64,000 nt of DNA from Campylobacter concisus (GTDB taxonomy: Bacteria > Campylobacterota > Campylobacteria > Campylobacterales > Campylobacteraceae): NCBI RefSeq assembly GCF_015230015.1, contig NZ_JAAKZC010000001.1, forward strand, positions 1 to 64,000, read 5' to 3'. The position numbers were made by a program, and so were the translations under genes. Below the pieces are notes generated by a model. That model was given only the letters and a program-made list of their open reading frames with translations. It did no database searches and had not been told where the DNA came from. This document shows, one piece after another, positions 33,435-42,486 of the stretch; position 1 is the stretch's first letter, and every line of letters begins with the position of its first letter.

Positions 33435-34109
33435 TTAGAAATTTCTTAGTCTGATAGGTAGTTTTGATGTGATCTTGTCTGGATCAAAGCTATTTTTTGG
33501 ATCGCCTAAGCCTCCAAAATTTTCGCCAGTGTTAAAGAATTTTTGTAAGAAATAATCCCCTCTATACCCAAGTTCAAAAAGTAGCCCTGACATCTCAGAG
33601 ATATCCTTTTCGCTTAGCAAGTCCGCATGCACGGTCGTTCTAACTTCAAATTTAAAATTTATCTCAAGCAGATATCTAAGCGTGGCGGCAAATTTCTCAT
33701 ATAAATTTGAGCCACTGATGCCGATAAATTTCTCTTTTGGAGCTTTAAAATCAAGCGCGATGTAATCAATCAGCCCCTCGTCTATCGCCTCTTTTAAGAC
33801 GTCACGATACGAGCCGTTAGTATCTACCTTTAAGCTAAAACCGCGCGCCTTTACCTCGCGTGCTAGCCTTAGAAAGAGAGGATTTGCCGTGCATTCGCCG
33901 CCGCTAAAGACTATGCCATTTAGCTTGCCGACCCTGCGGTCTAAAAAGTCGCAAACTTCGCTTAGGCTTATAGAGCCGTTTGACCTTACGACCTCGACGT
34001 TATAGCAGTATCCACAGCGCATATTACACCCTGCAAACCAAATGACAGCTGCCACTTTGTCTGGGTAGTCAAGCGTAGTAAATGGCGTGATACTAAAGAC
34101 TTTTTGCAA
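33435..34109 (-). CDS. nrdG: Anaerobic ribonucleotide reductase activase (radical SAM)
   Basis: Activates the anaerobic reductase by generating its glycyl radical with S-adenosylmethionine. The radical SAM cluster motif is CNMRCGYC, preceded by TLDYPDKVAAVIWFAG, and FSGGECTANP follows. I choose the TTG at 34109 as start (AAAGGGTC upstream), giving 224 residues; a GTG at 34139 is in frame but lies inside the hairpin that ends the upstream unit. It is downstream of nrdD and the separate glycyl-radical gene, as expected for one pathway. Confidence 0.9.
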   Translation of the reverse strand: MQKVFSITPFTTLDYPDKVAAVIWFAGCNMRCGYCYNVEVVRSNGSISLSEVCDFLDRRVGKLNGIVFSGGECTANPLFLRLAREVKARGFSLKVDTNGSYRDVLKEAIDEGLIDYIALDFKAPKEKFIGISGSNLYEKFAATLRYLLEINFKFEVRTTVHADLLSEKDISEMSGLLFELGYRGDYFLQKFFNTGENFGGLGDPKNSFDPDKITSKLPIRLRNF

Positions 34110-34131
34110 GTTTTGACCCTTTTTTAAACTA

Positions 34132-34153
34132 AAAGGCACAAGGGCGTGCCTTT
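34132..34153 (-). terminator. Hairpin between the glycyl-radical gene and nrdG
   Basis: AAAGGCAC-N6-GTGCCTTT downstream of the 56-residue gene. The T run on the minus strand is short, so it may attenuate rather than stop transcription into nrdG. Confidence 0.55.
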
Positions 34154-34207
34154 GGTTTGCATTTTAGTTGATTTTTTTAAATTTATTATTGTTTTTAGGC
34201 AAAAAAT

Positions 34208-34378
34208 TTATCTTTTGCAGCAACTTGCGTATTCGTCAAATTTAACACGCTCTTTGTGCTCGCCTTTTTTACCGAGATTAAAGCTCTCAACTGGTCTGTG
34301 ATAGCCCATAACACGAGTATAAACCACGCATCTTGTGCGTTTGTCTTGCACTTTTTCTAAAATTTCTTTTTCAGTCAT
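34208..34378 (-). CDS. Separate glycyl-radical subunit of anaerobic ribonucleotide reductase
   Basis: A 56-residue protein, MTEKEILEKVQDKRTR at the N-terminus, then VVYTRVMGYHRPVESFN and LGKKGEHKERVKFDEY. The RVxGY...RP...GK..E..R pattern is that of the C-terminal glycyl-radical loop of class III reductases, with the radical Gly in VMGYH. The 701-residue NrdD upstream stops before this segment. The small gene has its own ATG and a GGAGAG ribosome binding site in the 9-base gap, so this is a true split rather than a read-through. Two Cys near the end (SCCKR) are notable. Confidence 0.82.
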   Translation of the reverse strand: MTEKEILEKVQDKRTRCVVYTRVMGYHRPVESFNLGKKGEHKERVKFDEYASCCKR

Positions 34379-34387
34379 ATTCTCTCC

Positions 34388-36493
34388 TTATTTGGATTTT
34401 TTCTTCTCATTTTCTATAAGCTCTGCATCACAAAGTGGGCAAAACTCATGCTCGCCAGCTATGTAGCCATGCTTTGCGCAGACGCTAAAGACCGGCGTTA
34501 TCGTGATGTATGGGAGTTTGTAGTTTGAGATTATACTCTTTACAAGCTCTTTGCAAGCTTTAGCCGAGCTTATGCGCTCTTTCATATATAGGTGAAAGAC
34601 GGTGCCGCCAGTATAGGCGCTTTGTAGCTCATCTTGCAGATCAAGCGCTTCGTAAGCGTCGTCTGTGAAATTTGCAGGTAGCTGGGTTGAGTTTGTGTAG
34701 TAGATATTATCCCCCTCGCCTGCTTGGATGATGTCTGGGTAGCGCTTCTTATCCTCTTTGGCAAAGCGGTAGGTAGTGCCCTCAGCTGGAGTTGCCTCAA
34801 GGTTGTATAAATTTCCACTCTCTTCTTGAAATGTCCTTATCTTATCGCGTAAAAAGCCAACCATCTCAAGGGCAAATTCACGTCCAAATTTAGTCGAAAT
34901 GTTCTCTTTATCATCAGTGAAATTTCTAAGTAGCTCGTTCATGCCATTTATGCCGATCGTGCTAAAGTGGTTGTTAAAGTGCTTTAGATACCTAGCTGTG
35001 TAAGGATAAAGCCCTCTGTCATACATCTCTTGGATAAATTTACGCTTTTTCTCTAGGGTTGATTTGGCTAGTTCTAAAAGGTAGCTTAGTCTATTGTAAA
35101 GTGCGACCTTATCGCCTTTGTAGTTATAGCCTAGGCGGGCTAAATTTATAGTCACAACGCCTATCGAGCCAGTCATCTCAGCACTTCCAAAAAGACCGCC
35201 ACCACGTTTTAAAAGCTCTCTTAGGTCAAGCTGCAAGCGGCAGCACATAGAGCGGACGTGGCCTGGTTTGTAGGCGTTTTCGTTTTCTATCTTGTTGCCA
35301 TTTTCATCATAAGTGTATTGCGAGCCGATGAAATTTTGAAAGTAGCTTGAGCCCATTTTGGCGGTATTTTCAAAGAGCACGTCGGCCACTTCGCTATCCC
35401 AGTTAAAATCCTCTGTGATATTTACAGTTGGTATCGGAAATGTAAAAGGCTGTGAGCACTTGTCGCCAGCTGTTAAAACCTCGTAAAATGCCTTGTCTAT
35501 GCGTGCCATCTCAGGCTCGAAGTCCTTGTAGGTCATATCGATCAAATTTTTTCTGCCACGCTCGTTTGCTTTTTTCAAAATTCTCTCATCTTTTACGTTT
35601 GTAAAGAGGTGTATATCATCGCTCGTTGGTATCTGATCTCTTAGGTCGCTTGGGCATGTGATGTCGATGGTTACGTTTGTAAATGGACTTTGTCCCCAGC
35701 GTGCAGGGACGTTTAGGTTAAATATAAAGCTAGTGATCGCCTTTTTGATCTCGGCGTCGCTTAGATCATCTTTGAAAACATAAGGTGCAAGGTAGGTGTC
35801 AAAGCTAGAAAACGCCTGAGCGCCCGCCCACTCGCTTTGCAAAATGCCTAAGAAATTTGCCATCTGATAAAGCGCCTCTCTAAAGTGCTTTGGTGCCTTG
35901 CTCTCGACCCTGCCACGAACGCCGTTAAAGCCCTCGTTTAGCAAGGCTCTTAGGCTCCAGCCAGCGCAGTATCCTGTAAGGCAGTCAAGGTCATGGATGT
36001 GGTAGTCGCCATTTCTGTGAGCTAGGCCCTCTTCTTTGCTATAAACAGCGTCTAGCCAGTAGTTTGCTATGACTTTGCCGGCGGTGTTGTTTATAAGGCC
36101 TGCGTTTGAGTAGCTCGTGTTTGAATTTGCAGAAATTCTCCAGTCGGTGCCGTTTATGTACTCATTTATCGTTTGGGTTGAGTTTATATAGGTCGTATCT
36201 TCGTTTAGGCCTAAAATTTGCTCGCGTTGGAGCTTGTGCGTGTGGCGGTAGAGCATGAAGCTCTTTAAAACTTCAAAATGTCCGCCGTCAAATAGCTCTT
36301 TTTCTATAGCATCTTGGATGTCTTCGACTGTTATCGCACTTGATTTTTGAAAGATATCTTGGACTACGTTTGTAAAAACTTGCTCGTCATAAGCTTTATT
36401 TTCGCTTGCAAATGCCTTTTTTATCGCATCTACTATCTTGTATGCTACAAATTCTTGCCTTGTGCCATCTCGTTTTAAAATTTCACGCATCAC
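34388..36493 (-). CDS. nrdD: Anaerobic ribonucleoside-triphosphate reductase, catalytic part
   Basis: Makes deoxyribonucleotides without oxygen. The 701-residue protein has an N-terminal ATP cone (about 1-92, KRDGTRQEF), the ten-stranded barrel core with HIHDLD and GYCAGWSLR, and a C-terminal zinc-type cluster (VCAKHGYIAGEHEFCPLC). It ends in a Lys-rich tail without the glycyl-radical motif found at the end of most NrdD proteins; that motif is supplied by the next gene. Upstream is an A+T-rich stretch that presumably contains the promoter. Confidence 0.94.
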   Translation of the reverse strand: MMREILKRDGTRQEFVAYKIVDAIKKAFASENKAYDEQVFTNVVQDIFQKSSAITVEDIQDAIEKELFDGGHFEVLKSFMLYRHTHKLQREQILGLNEDTTYINSTQTINEYINGTDWRISANSNTSYSNAGLINNTAGKVIANYWLDAVYSKEEGLAHRNGDYHIHDLDCLTGYCAGWSLRALLNEGFNGVRGRVESKAPKHFREALYQMANFLGILQSEWAGAQAFSSFDTYLAPYVFKDDLSDAEIKKAITSFIFNLNVPARWGQSPFTNVTIDITCPSDLRDQIPTSDDIHLFTNVKDERILKKANERGRKNLIDMTYKDFEPEMARIDKAFYEVLTAGDKCSQPFTFPIPTVNITEDFNWDSEVADVLFENTAKMGSSYFQNFIGSQYTYDENGNKIENENAYKPGHVRSMCCRLQLDLRELLKRGGGLFGSAEMTGSIGVVTINLARLGYNYKGDKVALYNRLSYLLELAKSTLEKKRKFIQEMYDRGLYPYTARYLKHFNNHFSTIGINGMNELLRNFTDDKENISTKFGREFALEMVGFLRDKIRTFQEESGNLYNLEATPAEGTTYRFAKEDKKRYPDIIQAGEGDNIYYTNSTQLPANFTDDAYEALDLQDELQSAYTGGTVFHLYMKERISSAKACKELVKSIISNYKLPYITITPVFSVCAKHGYIAGEHEFCPLCDAELIENEKKKSK

Positions 36494-36712
36494 TTGCTCT
36501 TTTCTGATTATTTTTTGATATGAAGTTTAAAAGTATAGGACAAGAAAGCTTAAAAGATAGATAACTATTTTCTTTTGTTTAATAATATTTATCAAAAAAT
36601 ATAAAATTTTATAGAGTTTTATTAAGTATATTTTTACGTATTTTAAGCATTTTAAAATAAAATTTGATTATTTTTACTTAAATAATTATTTTAATTTTAT
36701 ATTTTAAAATAG
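36494..36712. other. A+T-rich upstream region of nrdD
   Basis: Very A+T-rich, no supported gene. It should contain the nrdD promoter. A loose TTAAT-N7-ATCAA near 36580 faintly resembles an FNR/Crp-type site, but it is too degenerate to call. Confidence 0.4.
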
Positions 36713-36865
36713 TCTATTGATGACGACGGATATCTAAATGAAGCAGATCAAAAGGATCTAGCTGGGCTAATAAATGCTAAAAAACGTGGTGAATTAGAGT
36801 GCATAAATTTAGATGAATTTGACCTAGAGATGAGATCATTTCTAAAAAGAGAAAGGTCTAAATGA
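36713..36865 (+). pseudogene. Antitoxin remnant (C-terminal part)
   Basis: A plus-strand frame reads DDDGYLNEADQKDLAGLINA and ends FLKRERSK before a TGA. It has no start codon or ribosome binding site and a stop lies immediately upstream. The charged, ...GELECINLDEFD... tail is typical of RelB/Phd-type antitoxins. The stop overlaps the ATG of the following toxin fragment (ATGA), preserving the old coupling. Confidence 0.65.
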
Positions 36866-36960
36866 AGCTTTTATTAAGCAAACGCTTTCAATCAGACCTT
36901 GAAAAGATTTTAATATTCTACTCTCAAAAAAGCTTTGAAGCTTCAGAGAATTTAAACCCA
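36862..36960 (+). pseudogene. RelE/ParE-type toxin remnant (N-terminal part)
   Basis: ATG at 36862 opens MKLLLSKRFQSDLEKILIFY, the start of a RelE/ParE-like toxin, but similarity ends after about 33 residues. The frame then runs antisense into the 170-residue exported-protein gene. The catalytic C-terminal half is missing, so this is dead. Confidence 0.65.
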
Positions 36961-36961
36961 A

Positions 36962-36979
36962 GGCGTGAAAGATCACGCC
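36962..36979 (-). terminator. Hairpin after the 170-residue exported-protein gene
   Basis: GGCGTGA-AAGA-TCACGCC just after the stop codon at 36984; the T run beyond is weak. Confidence 0.6.
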
Positions 36980-36983
36980 ACTA

Positions 36984-37496
36984 CTATTTTGTGTTTCTTC
37001 TATCGTCTTTAGCCTTGATCTCTTCTGCTGCTTCAAGGTCAAGCTGTGCTTTTTTAAAGGCTTTACGTGCTTTTTCTAAGCGGTTAGAGTTTTTGACACT
37101 TGGGTTATCAGCATAGGCTTTTTCTGCCTCTTCAAGCTCAAATTCCCTTTTACCATAGTTCTTTTGTGCTTTTTCAAGGTTATTTGTAGCTTTATTACCA
37201 CCTAGTAGCTCAGCCTTTGATGTGACCTTGCCAGTGACTGGGTTTCTACCGATAGTCCTATCTAGTTCGCGTTTAGCTCTAGCAGCAGTTCCGCGATTGA
37301 CATCACACTCTTCCTTGCCACCAATCATGTAGCCTCCAACATATCTAGGTGTGTTTTTTGGATCATCACAATCAACCACTTCTTCTTTAGCTTCTCCTCT
37401 TAAATGTTTATTAAAAACATCAGATCCATAGGCATTTAAATTTATGCAACCAAGAAAACCTACAGCAAATGCTGCGATTAATGCTTTATTTCTCAT
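36984..37496 (-). CDS. Exported Lys/Glu-rich protein, paralogue of the one near 29 kb
   Basis: A 170-residue precursor with a signal peptide containing a possible lipobox (GFLGC, Cys17), a Cys-containing head (VVDCDDPKNTP and GGKEECDVN) and a long charged helical tail. The tail is almost identical to the protein at 28752-29243, while the signal peptide and first 45 residues differ. Not recognised; a coiled-coil periplasmic or lipid-anchored protein is the most that can be said. It sits between toxin-antitoxin debris and the conjugation-protein fragment, suggesting it was carried or copied here. Confidence 0.72.
   Translation of the reverse strand: MRNKALIAAFAVGFLGCINLNAYGSDVFNKHLRGEAKEEVVDCDDPKNTPRYVGGYMIGGKEECDVNRGTAARAKRELDRTIGRNPVTGKVTSKAELLGGNKATNNLEKAQKNYGKREFELEEAEKAYADNPSVKNSNRLEKARKAFKKAQLDLEAAEEIKAKDDRRNTK
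37011..37310 (-). repeat. Copy 2 of a 300-base duplicated gene segment
   Basis: Pairs with 28778-29077 without gaps and with few differences. Both copies are on the minus strand, so recombination between them would delete about 8.2 kb, including nrdD and nrdG. Confidence 0.8.
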
Positions 37497-37605
37497 CTTA
37501 TTTTTCCTTTCTTCTTGTTTGGTTTAAGGTTTTTGTACTCATCTTTTTCCTTTCTAGTTTGGTATCAAAGCATTGTAGCTTTTTTAGATAAATATCTCAC
37601 TTTTG

Positions 37606-38253
37606 TTACATATGGAAGGTGTATTTCTCTAGGTTGCGTGCTAGCTCTTGAGAAGCAAAGCTTGCTCCACTATCACTTATACCTACCATCTTTAAAACCC
37701 ATGTTGGTGCATGAAGTATGATCTTCCAAAGCATATAAGCACCACCTATTGCACCTATGATATGTAGCAGTGCCATAAATATATGAAGCATAATTGTTAA
37801 GAAGAACTGACTTTGAAGTTCATACATCATATTCATCTGCTCTTCGGCATAGAGTAAGAATATATCTTTAAATATACCATAGACAAATAGACCAAAGTAG
37901 ATAAATATAACTATCAAGATAGGTTTAAAGAATATAGCTAAAGCGCCTACCAAGAAATCGACTATCTTATTTGTTTTACCCATAGTGACTGAAAAAGCTG
38001 TAACAAATGGTGATATGTAGTAAAACTTAGCTAGCTCTATAACATAGCTTATAAAGGCTAGTGCTCCAGCTACTATACCAACAGTAAAAGGCATATAGTC
38101 TAGGACTATCTTATATAGGTATGATGCACTTACGTAGCCAATAAGACCTGAGATACCTCGTGAGCTTCTCTCTGTTTTTTCGCTTACAAATAGGTCTTTT
38201 ACCTTGGCTAGTGTGCCAAAGCAAAAGACCATCTTAAATTTAACTACTGACAT
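37606..38253 (-). CDS. Polytopic membrane protein, probable fragment of a DotA/TraY-like conjugation protein
   Basis: A 215-residue frame with about four membrane segments and the C-terminal SGASFASQELARNLEKYTF, which recalls the ends of DotA/TraY-type type IV secretion proteins. The first residues overlap the end of nrdA by 10 bases, and no proper start or ribosome binding site is evident, so it is probably the 3' part of a longer gene cut at this junction. The family call is tentative. It is best regarded as a remnant of an integrated element. Confidence 0.5.
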   Translation of the reverse strand: MSVVKFKMVFCFGTLAKVKDLFVSEKTERSSRGISGLIGYVSASYLYKIVLDYMPFTVGIVAGALAFISYVIELAKFYYISPFVTAFSVTMGKTNKIVDFLVGALAIFFKPILIVIFIYFGLFVYGIFKDIFLLYAEEQMNMMYELQSQFFLTIMLHIFMALLHIIGAIGGAYMLWKIILHAPTWVLKMVGISDSGASFASQELARNLEKYTFHM

Positions 38254-40619
38254 CCCTCACACTCGATCGAACGGTCGGCCACGTCGTTTAGCTTTTCGCT
38301 GTCTGGTGACTCAGAGCGTAGATAGTAGGTTGATTTTAGTCCGAGCTCCCATGCAAGCGTGTAAATTTCACTTAGATATCCACCACTTGCTTTGTCTAGG
38401 CTCATGAAGATATTTAGACTTTGACCTTGATCGATCCATTTTTGGCGGATCGCACCTGCTTTTATGAGGATTCTTTGATCAAGCTCGTATGCTGGCGTGT
38501 AAAACTGCCAAGTATCAGGGCTTAAATTTGGCACGACATTTGGGATCATACCGCTTAGGTTGTGCTCAAACCACTTGCGTTTATAGACTGGCTCGATGGT
38601 CTGAGTAGTGCCAACAAGGATCGAGATCGAGCTAGTTGGAGCGATCGCCATTAGATAGCCGTTTCTCATGCCGTCACGCTTGACCTTCTCTCTTAGCTTG
38701 TCCCAGTCGCAGACATTTTCGTCAAATAGTCCACCTTTGTCGTTTAAAAGAGCCTTTGCGTTCTCGTTTGCGGTGTCTATCGGCATGATGCCTTTGCTCC
38801 ATTTTGAGCCTTCAAAATTTGGATAGATGCCCTTTTCTACGGCTAAATTTGAGCTAGCATAGATCGCGTTGTAGCTTATGTTTTCCATTATGCTATCAAT
38901 GAGCGCCAAATGCTCATAGCTGCCCCATTTTACGTTTTTCTCAGCTAGCATTTGCGCCTCGCCCATGACGCCAAGGCCTATCGAGCGAGAGGCAAGGTTT
39001 GTGTGTTTTACCTTTTTGTGTGGGTAGAAATTTAGATCGATAACGTTATCAAGCATCCTGATAGCTATCGGCACGACACACTCGATGTCCTCTTTGCTGT
39101 TTATCTTGCTTAAATTTATACTTGCAAGGTTGCAAACAGCCGTTTTGCCCTCTAAACTCTCTTTTTCTACTATGAAAATTTGCTTGCCTTTTAGGCTGTC
39201 AAGTGCGCTAAGCTTTTTGGCTTTTTTGGTTATGCCACTATCAACCGTAACGTCTTCTTCTTCGTCAAATAGCTCCTCGCCGCCATCTTCATAAGTGATC
39301 TTGATCTTATAGTAGTTTGGCGCTGTGTTTTGGAAAATTTCGGTGCATAAATTTGAGCTTCTGATGATGCCCTCGTGGTCGTTTGGATTTGCTTTGTTAG
39401 CATTGTCTTTAAAGCATAAAAACGGCATGCCAGTTTCAAAATAGCTAGTTAAAATTTTCTTCCAAAGCTCTTTTGCAAGGATGGTGTTTTTCTGGATATT
39501 TTCATCGTTTTCATACTCCAAATATCTCTTCTCAAACTCCTCGCCATAAAGGTCGCAAAGGTCGCTTACTTGAGCTGGGTCAAAGAGGCTCCAGCGGCCA
39601 TTTTCTTTGACACGCTTCATAAATAGGTCGTTTATCCAAAGCGCAGGGAAAAGCTCGTGTGCACGGCGTCTCTCTTCGCCTGAGTTTTTACGAAGATCGA
39701 GAAAATCGCTCACGTCCATATGCCAAGGCTCGACGTAAACGGCGATCGCGCCCTTTCTAGTGCCTAGCTGATCGACCGCTACTGCGATGTCGTTTGTCAC
39801 TTTTAAAAATGGTATGATACCGCCAGCTGCGTTTTTGTGTCCGTCTATACTGCCGCCCATCGCACGCACCTTGCTCCAGTCCCAACCGATACCGCCACCA
39901 AATTTTGAAAGCAGAGCCATCTCTTTGTAGCTATCAAAAATGCCCTCGATATTATCAGGCGTGCTGCCTACGTAACAGCTGCTTAGCTGGTGGCGTGTAG
40001 TCCTTGCGTTTGAGAGCGTTGGGGTGGCTAGCATCACTTCAAATTTAGAGATGAGGTCGTAAAATTTCTTTGCCCAACCTTGGCTGTCTAGCTCATTTTG
40101 CGCTAAGAACATCGCGATCGCCATAAACATATGCTGTGGTAGCTCGATCGGCATACCGCTTTTGTCTTTGATGAGGTAGCGGTCATAAAGCGTCTTGATA
40201 CCAAGGTATGCAAACTGAAGGTCACGCTCGGGCTTGATGTAAGCGTTTAGATCCTCAAGATCGTACTTCTCTTTTAGTCCAGGGATGATGCGACCTACTT
40301 TTTCGCCCTTTGCGAGGTAGTCTTTTAGGTGGTTGTAGCCGTTAAAGCCAGTCACTTTGTGATAAAGGTCGAACAAAAATAGCCTTGCTGCAACAAATGT
40401 CCAGTTTGGGCGGTCGATGTCGATCTTATCAACTGCTGTTTTTATAAGAGTTTGCTGAATTTCCTCAGTCGTTATCATATCTCTAAACTGAATTTTCGCG
40501 TCTACCTCAAGCTCGCTAAGACTTACATTGCTAAGACCTAGGACGGCTTCATTTGTGTATTTTTTGATCTTGCTGATATCAAGCTCTTCTGTTCTGCCAT
40601 TACGTTTTATTACTTTCAA
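38244..40619 (-). CDS. nrdA: Ribonucleoside-diphosphate reductase alpha subunit (class I)
   Basis: Reduces ribonucleoside diphosphates under oxic conditions together with NrdB, which is not in the window. The 791-residue protein has an N-terminal ATP cone (KRNGRTEELDISKIKKYTNE), the catalytic core with SSCYVG and CTEIFQN (which hold redox and thiyl-site cysteines), GLGVMGEAQML, and the C-terminal redox pair ECEGCQ. Length is normal for Campylobacter NrdA. It sits close to the anaerobic reductase genes but is separated from them by the scarred junction. Confidence 0.95.
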   Translation of the reverse strand: MKVIKRNGRTEELDISKIKKYTNEAVLGLSNVSLSELEVDAKIQFRDMITTEEIQQTLIKTAVDKIDIDRPNWTFVAARLFLFDLYHKVTGFNGYNHLKDYLAKGEKVGRIIPGLKEKYDLEDLNAYIKPERDLQFAYLGIKTLYDRYLIKDKSGMPIELPQHMFMAIAMFLAQNELDSQGWAKKFYDLISKFEVMLATPTLSNARTTRHQLSSCYVGSTPDNIEGIFDSYKEMALLSKFGGGIGWDWSKVRAMGGSIDGHKNAAGGIIPFLKVTNDIAVAVDQLGTRKGAIAVYVEPWHMDVSDFLDLRKNSGEERRRAHELFPALWINDLFMKRVKENGRWSLFDPAQVSDLCDLYGEEFEKRYLEYENDENIQKNTILAKELWKKILTSYFETGMPFLCFKDNANKANPNDHEGIIRSSNLCTEIFQNTAPNYYKIKITYEDGGEELFDEEEDVTVDSGITKKAKKLSALDSLKGKQIFIVEKESLEGKTAVCNLASINLSKINSKEDIECVVPIAIRMLDNVIDLNFYPHKKVKHTNLASRSIGLGVMGEAQMLAEKNVKWGSYEHLALIDSIMENISYNAIYASSNLAVEKGIYPNFEGSKWSKGIMPIDTANENAKALLNDKGGLFDENVCDWDKLREKVKRDGMRNGYLMAIAPTSSISILVGTTQTIEPVYKRKWFEHNLSGMIPNVVPNLSPDTWQFYTPAYELDQRILIKAGAIRQKWIDQGQSLNIFMSLDKASGGYLSEIYTLAWELGLKSTYYLRSESPDSEKLNDVADRSIECEGCQ

Positions 40620-40935
40620 AAATATCTCTCCGTGTTAAATTTTAATTTGAGATTTTATCCAAAAAGAGATAAAAACTCTCTTTGCTAAAAACTACTCAAT
40701 AAATATAAAATTTATAGCCAAAATGAGAAAGATAAAGGCTATCAAAAGTCTTTTACAAGCAGCAAAAAATGCTAAGCGTGATGAGCTTTTGTGTTAGCTT
40801 TAACGACCAAAATTTAAATGCGCCAACATTACCACTAAATTTTACTGACACTTGTAAAAGCTAATTGAAAATGCCGCCACCAGCTTATAAATTTTGCGAG
40901 ATAAATTTAAGGTGGATTTGTATTGGGGTATTTTG
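40620..40935. other. Gene-free region between nrdA and purB
   Basis: Contains the upstream region of nrdA. A plus-strand frame of 24 residues (40723-40797, MRKIKAIKSLLQ...) resembles the end of a longer protein but lacks a ribosome binding site; I do not count it as a gene. Confidence 0.4.
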
Positions 40936-40958
40936 CAAGGGGCTAAATTTACCCCTTG
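40936..40958 (-). terminator. Terminator after purB
   Basis: CAAGGGG-N9-CCCCTTG, 10 bases after the purB stop codon. Confidence 0.7.
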
Positions 40959-40967
40959 TGTTTAAAT

Positions 40968-42299
40968 TTATTTGTCAAAAACTCTGGCAAAAATTTTATC
41001 TACGTTTTTAGTGTAGTAGTTGTAGTCAAAGCACTCTTTGATCTCATCTTTGCTAAGGCTCTTGGTTAGATCCTCATCGTTTAGCAAATTTTGTAAAAAT
41101 AGGCTGTGACCTTGTTCATCGATCGCTTTTTTGCCCTCTTGCAAGTCCGCCCAGACTTTCATGGCGTTGCGCTGAACGATCTTGTAGGCGTCCTCCCTAG
41201 AAATTCCACGCTGTGGTAGCTGCAAAAGCACACGTTGCGAAAAGACCAAACCGCCTGTTAAATTTAAATTTTTCATCATATTTTCTGGATAGACGACTAA
41301 ATTTGCTATCAAATTTTTGATGCGAACCAGCATAAAATCAGCCGTGATAAACATGTCTGGCAGGATAAATCTCTCAACCGAGCTATGACTGATGTCGCGC
41401 TCGTGCCAAAGGGCGACGTTTTCAAGCGCTGGTGTGACGTATGAGCGTAGCACCCTGCAAAGGCCAGTGATGTTTTCACTAAGAACTGGGTTGCGCTTGT
41501 GCGGCATGGCGCTTGAGCCTTTTTGTCCTGGGCTAAAATACTCCTCCGCCTCATAAACCTCGGTCCTTTGGTAGTGTCTAACGGCGACTGCGATCTTCTC
41601 GCAAGTGGAGGCAAGCACTGCGATAGCGCTCACCACGTGGGCGTAGCGGTCACGCTGGATCACTTGATTTGACGCTGGGGCAGCTTTAAGACCAAGCTCC
41701 TCGCATGTTAGCTCTTCAAATTCCATCGGAGCGTGGGCTAAATTTCCCATAGCGCCTGATAGTTTGCCATAGCTGATCGTATCTTTTGCGTCTTTGATGA
41801 GCTTAAGCGCCCTTGCGATCTCGTCGTACCAGATGGCAAGCACTAGGCCAAAAGTTATCGGCTCGCCGTGGATGCCGTGGCTTCTGCCGACCATGAGCGT
41901 GTGCTTGTGCTCGTTTGCCCTATCTTTGACCGCCTGCATAAACTCCTCGACGTCACTTATGATGAGCTCCAAGCTCTCTTTCATCTGAAGCGCGACGGCC
42001 GTGTCGATGCAGTCGCTTGAGGTCATGCCGTAGTGTACGAACCTGCTCTCATCGCCAAGGCTCTCGCTGACGCTTGTCAAAAATGCGATGACGTCGTGCT
42101 TTGTCGTCTTTTCTATCTCGTCGATGCGAGCCACTTCAAATTTAGCGTTTTTGCAAATTTTCTCGCAGTCGCTGTCACTTATGAAGCCGAGCTTATTCCA
42201 AGCTTTAACAGCAGCTTTTTCTACCTTGAGCCAAGCGTCGTATTTTGCTTGTATGCTCCACTTTTCAGCCATCTCTTTGCGTGAGTATCTTTCGACCAT
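40968..42299 (-). CDS. purB: Adenylosuccinate lyase
   Basis: Splits fumarate from SAICAR and adenylosuccinate in purine synthesis. The 443-residue protein has the fumarase/aspartase superfamily signature [11 protein letters not shown] with the flexible catalytic Ser, the His in [10 protein letters not shown] and TSSDCIDTA. Length and start ([15 protein letters not shown]) are typical. It is a single gene divergent from the RluA-type synthase. Confidence 0.95.
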   Translation of the reverse strand: MVERYSRKEMAEKWSIQAKYDAWLKVEKAAVKAWNKLGFISDSDCEKICKNAKFEVARIDEIEKTTKHDVIAFLTSVSESLGDESRFVHYGMTSSDCIDTAVALQMKESLELIISDVEEFMQAVKDRANEHKHTLMVGRSHGIHGEPITFGLVLAIWYDEIARALKLIKDAKDTISYGKLSGAMGNLAHAPMEFEELTCEELGLKAAPASNQVIQRDRYAHVVSAIAVLASTCEKIAVAVRHYQRTEVYEAEEYFSPGQKGSSAMPHKRNPVLSENITGLCRVLRSYVTPALENVALWHERDISHSSVERFILPDMFITADFMLVRIKNLIANLVVYPENMMKNLNLTGGLVFSQRVLLQLPQRGISREDAYKIVQRNAMKVWADLQEGKKAIDEQGHSLFLQNLLNDEDLTKSLSKDEIKECFDYNYYTKNVDKIFARVFDK

Positions 42300-42486
42300 T
42301 GTTGAACCTTTTGTGTTAGTTTGCTTTTGTCCTGAAAGTATAAATTTGGCTTTTTGGGCCAGAAATCACATCGTGTAATTTTCCTAAATTTAAGTTTTGA
42401 TTATATAAAATCCGGGCTGAAATGTCGGTTATACGCTTATAAATTTGGGCTTAAGATAGCTCGCTCATTTTTCAAAAGGATCATTT

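Noticed and set aside
40723-40797. 24-residue plus-strand frame between nrdA and purB
   Set aside because: No ribosome binding site, no partner, no recognisable motif; probably chance or debris.
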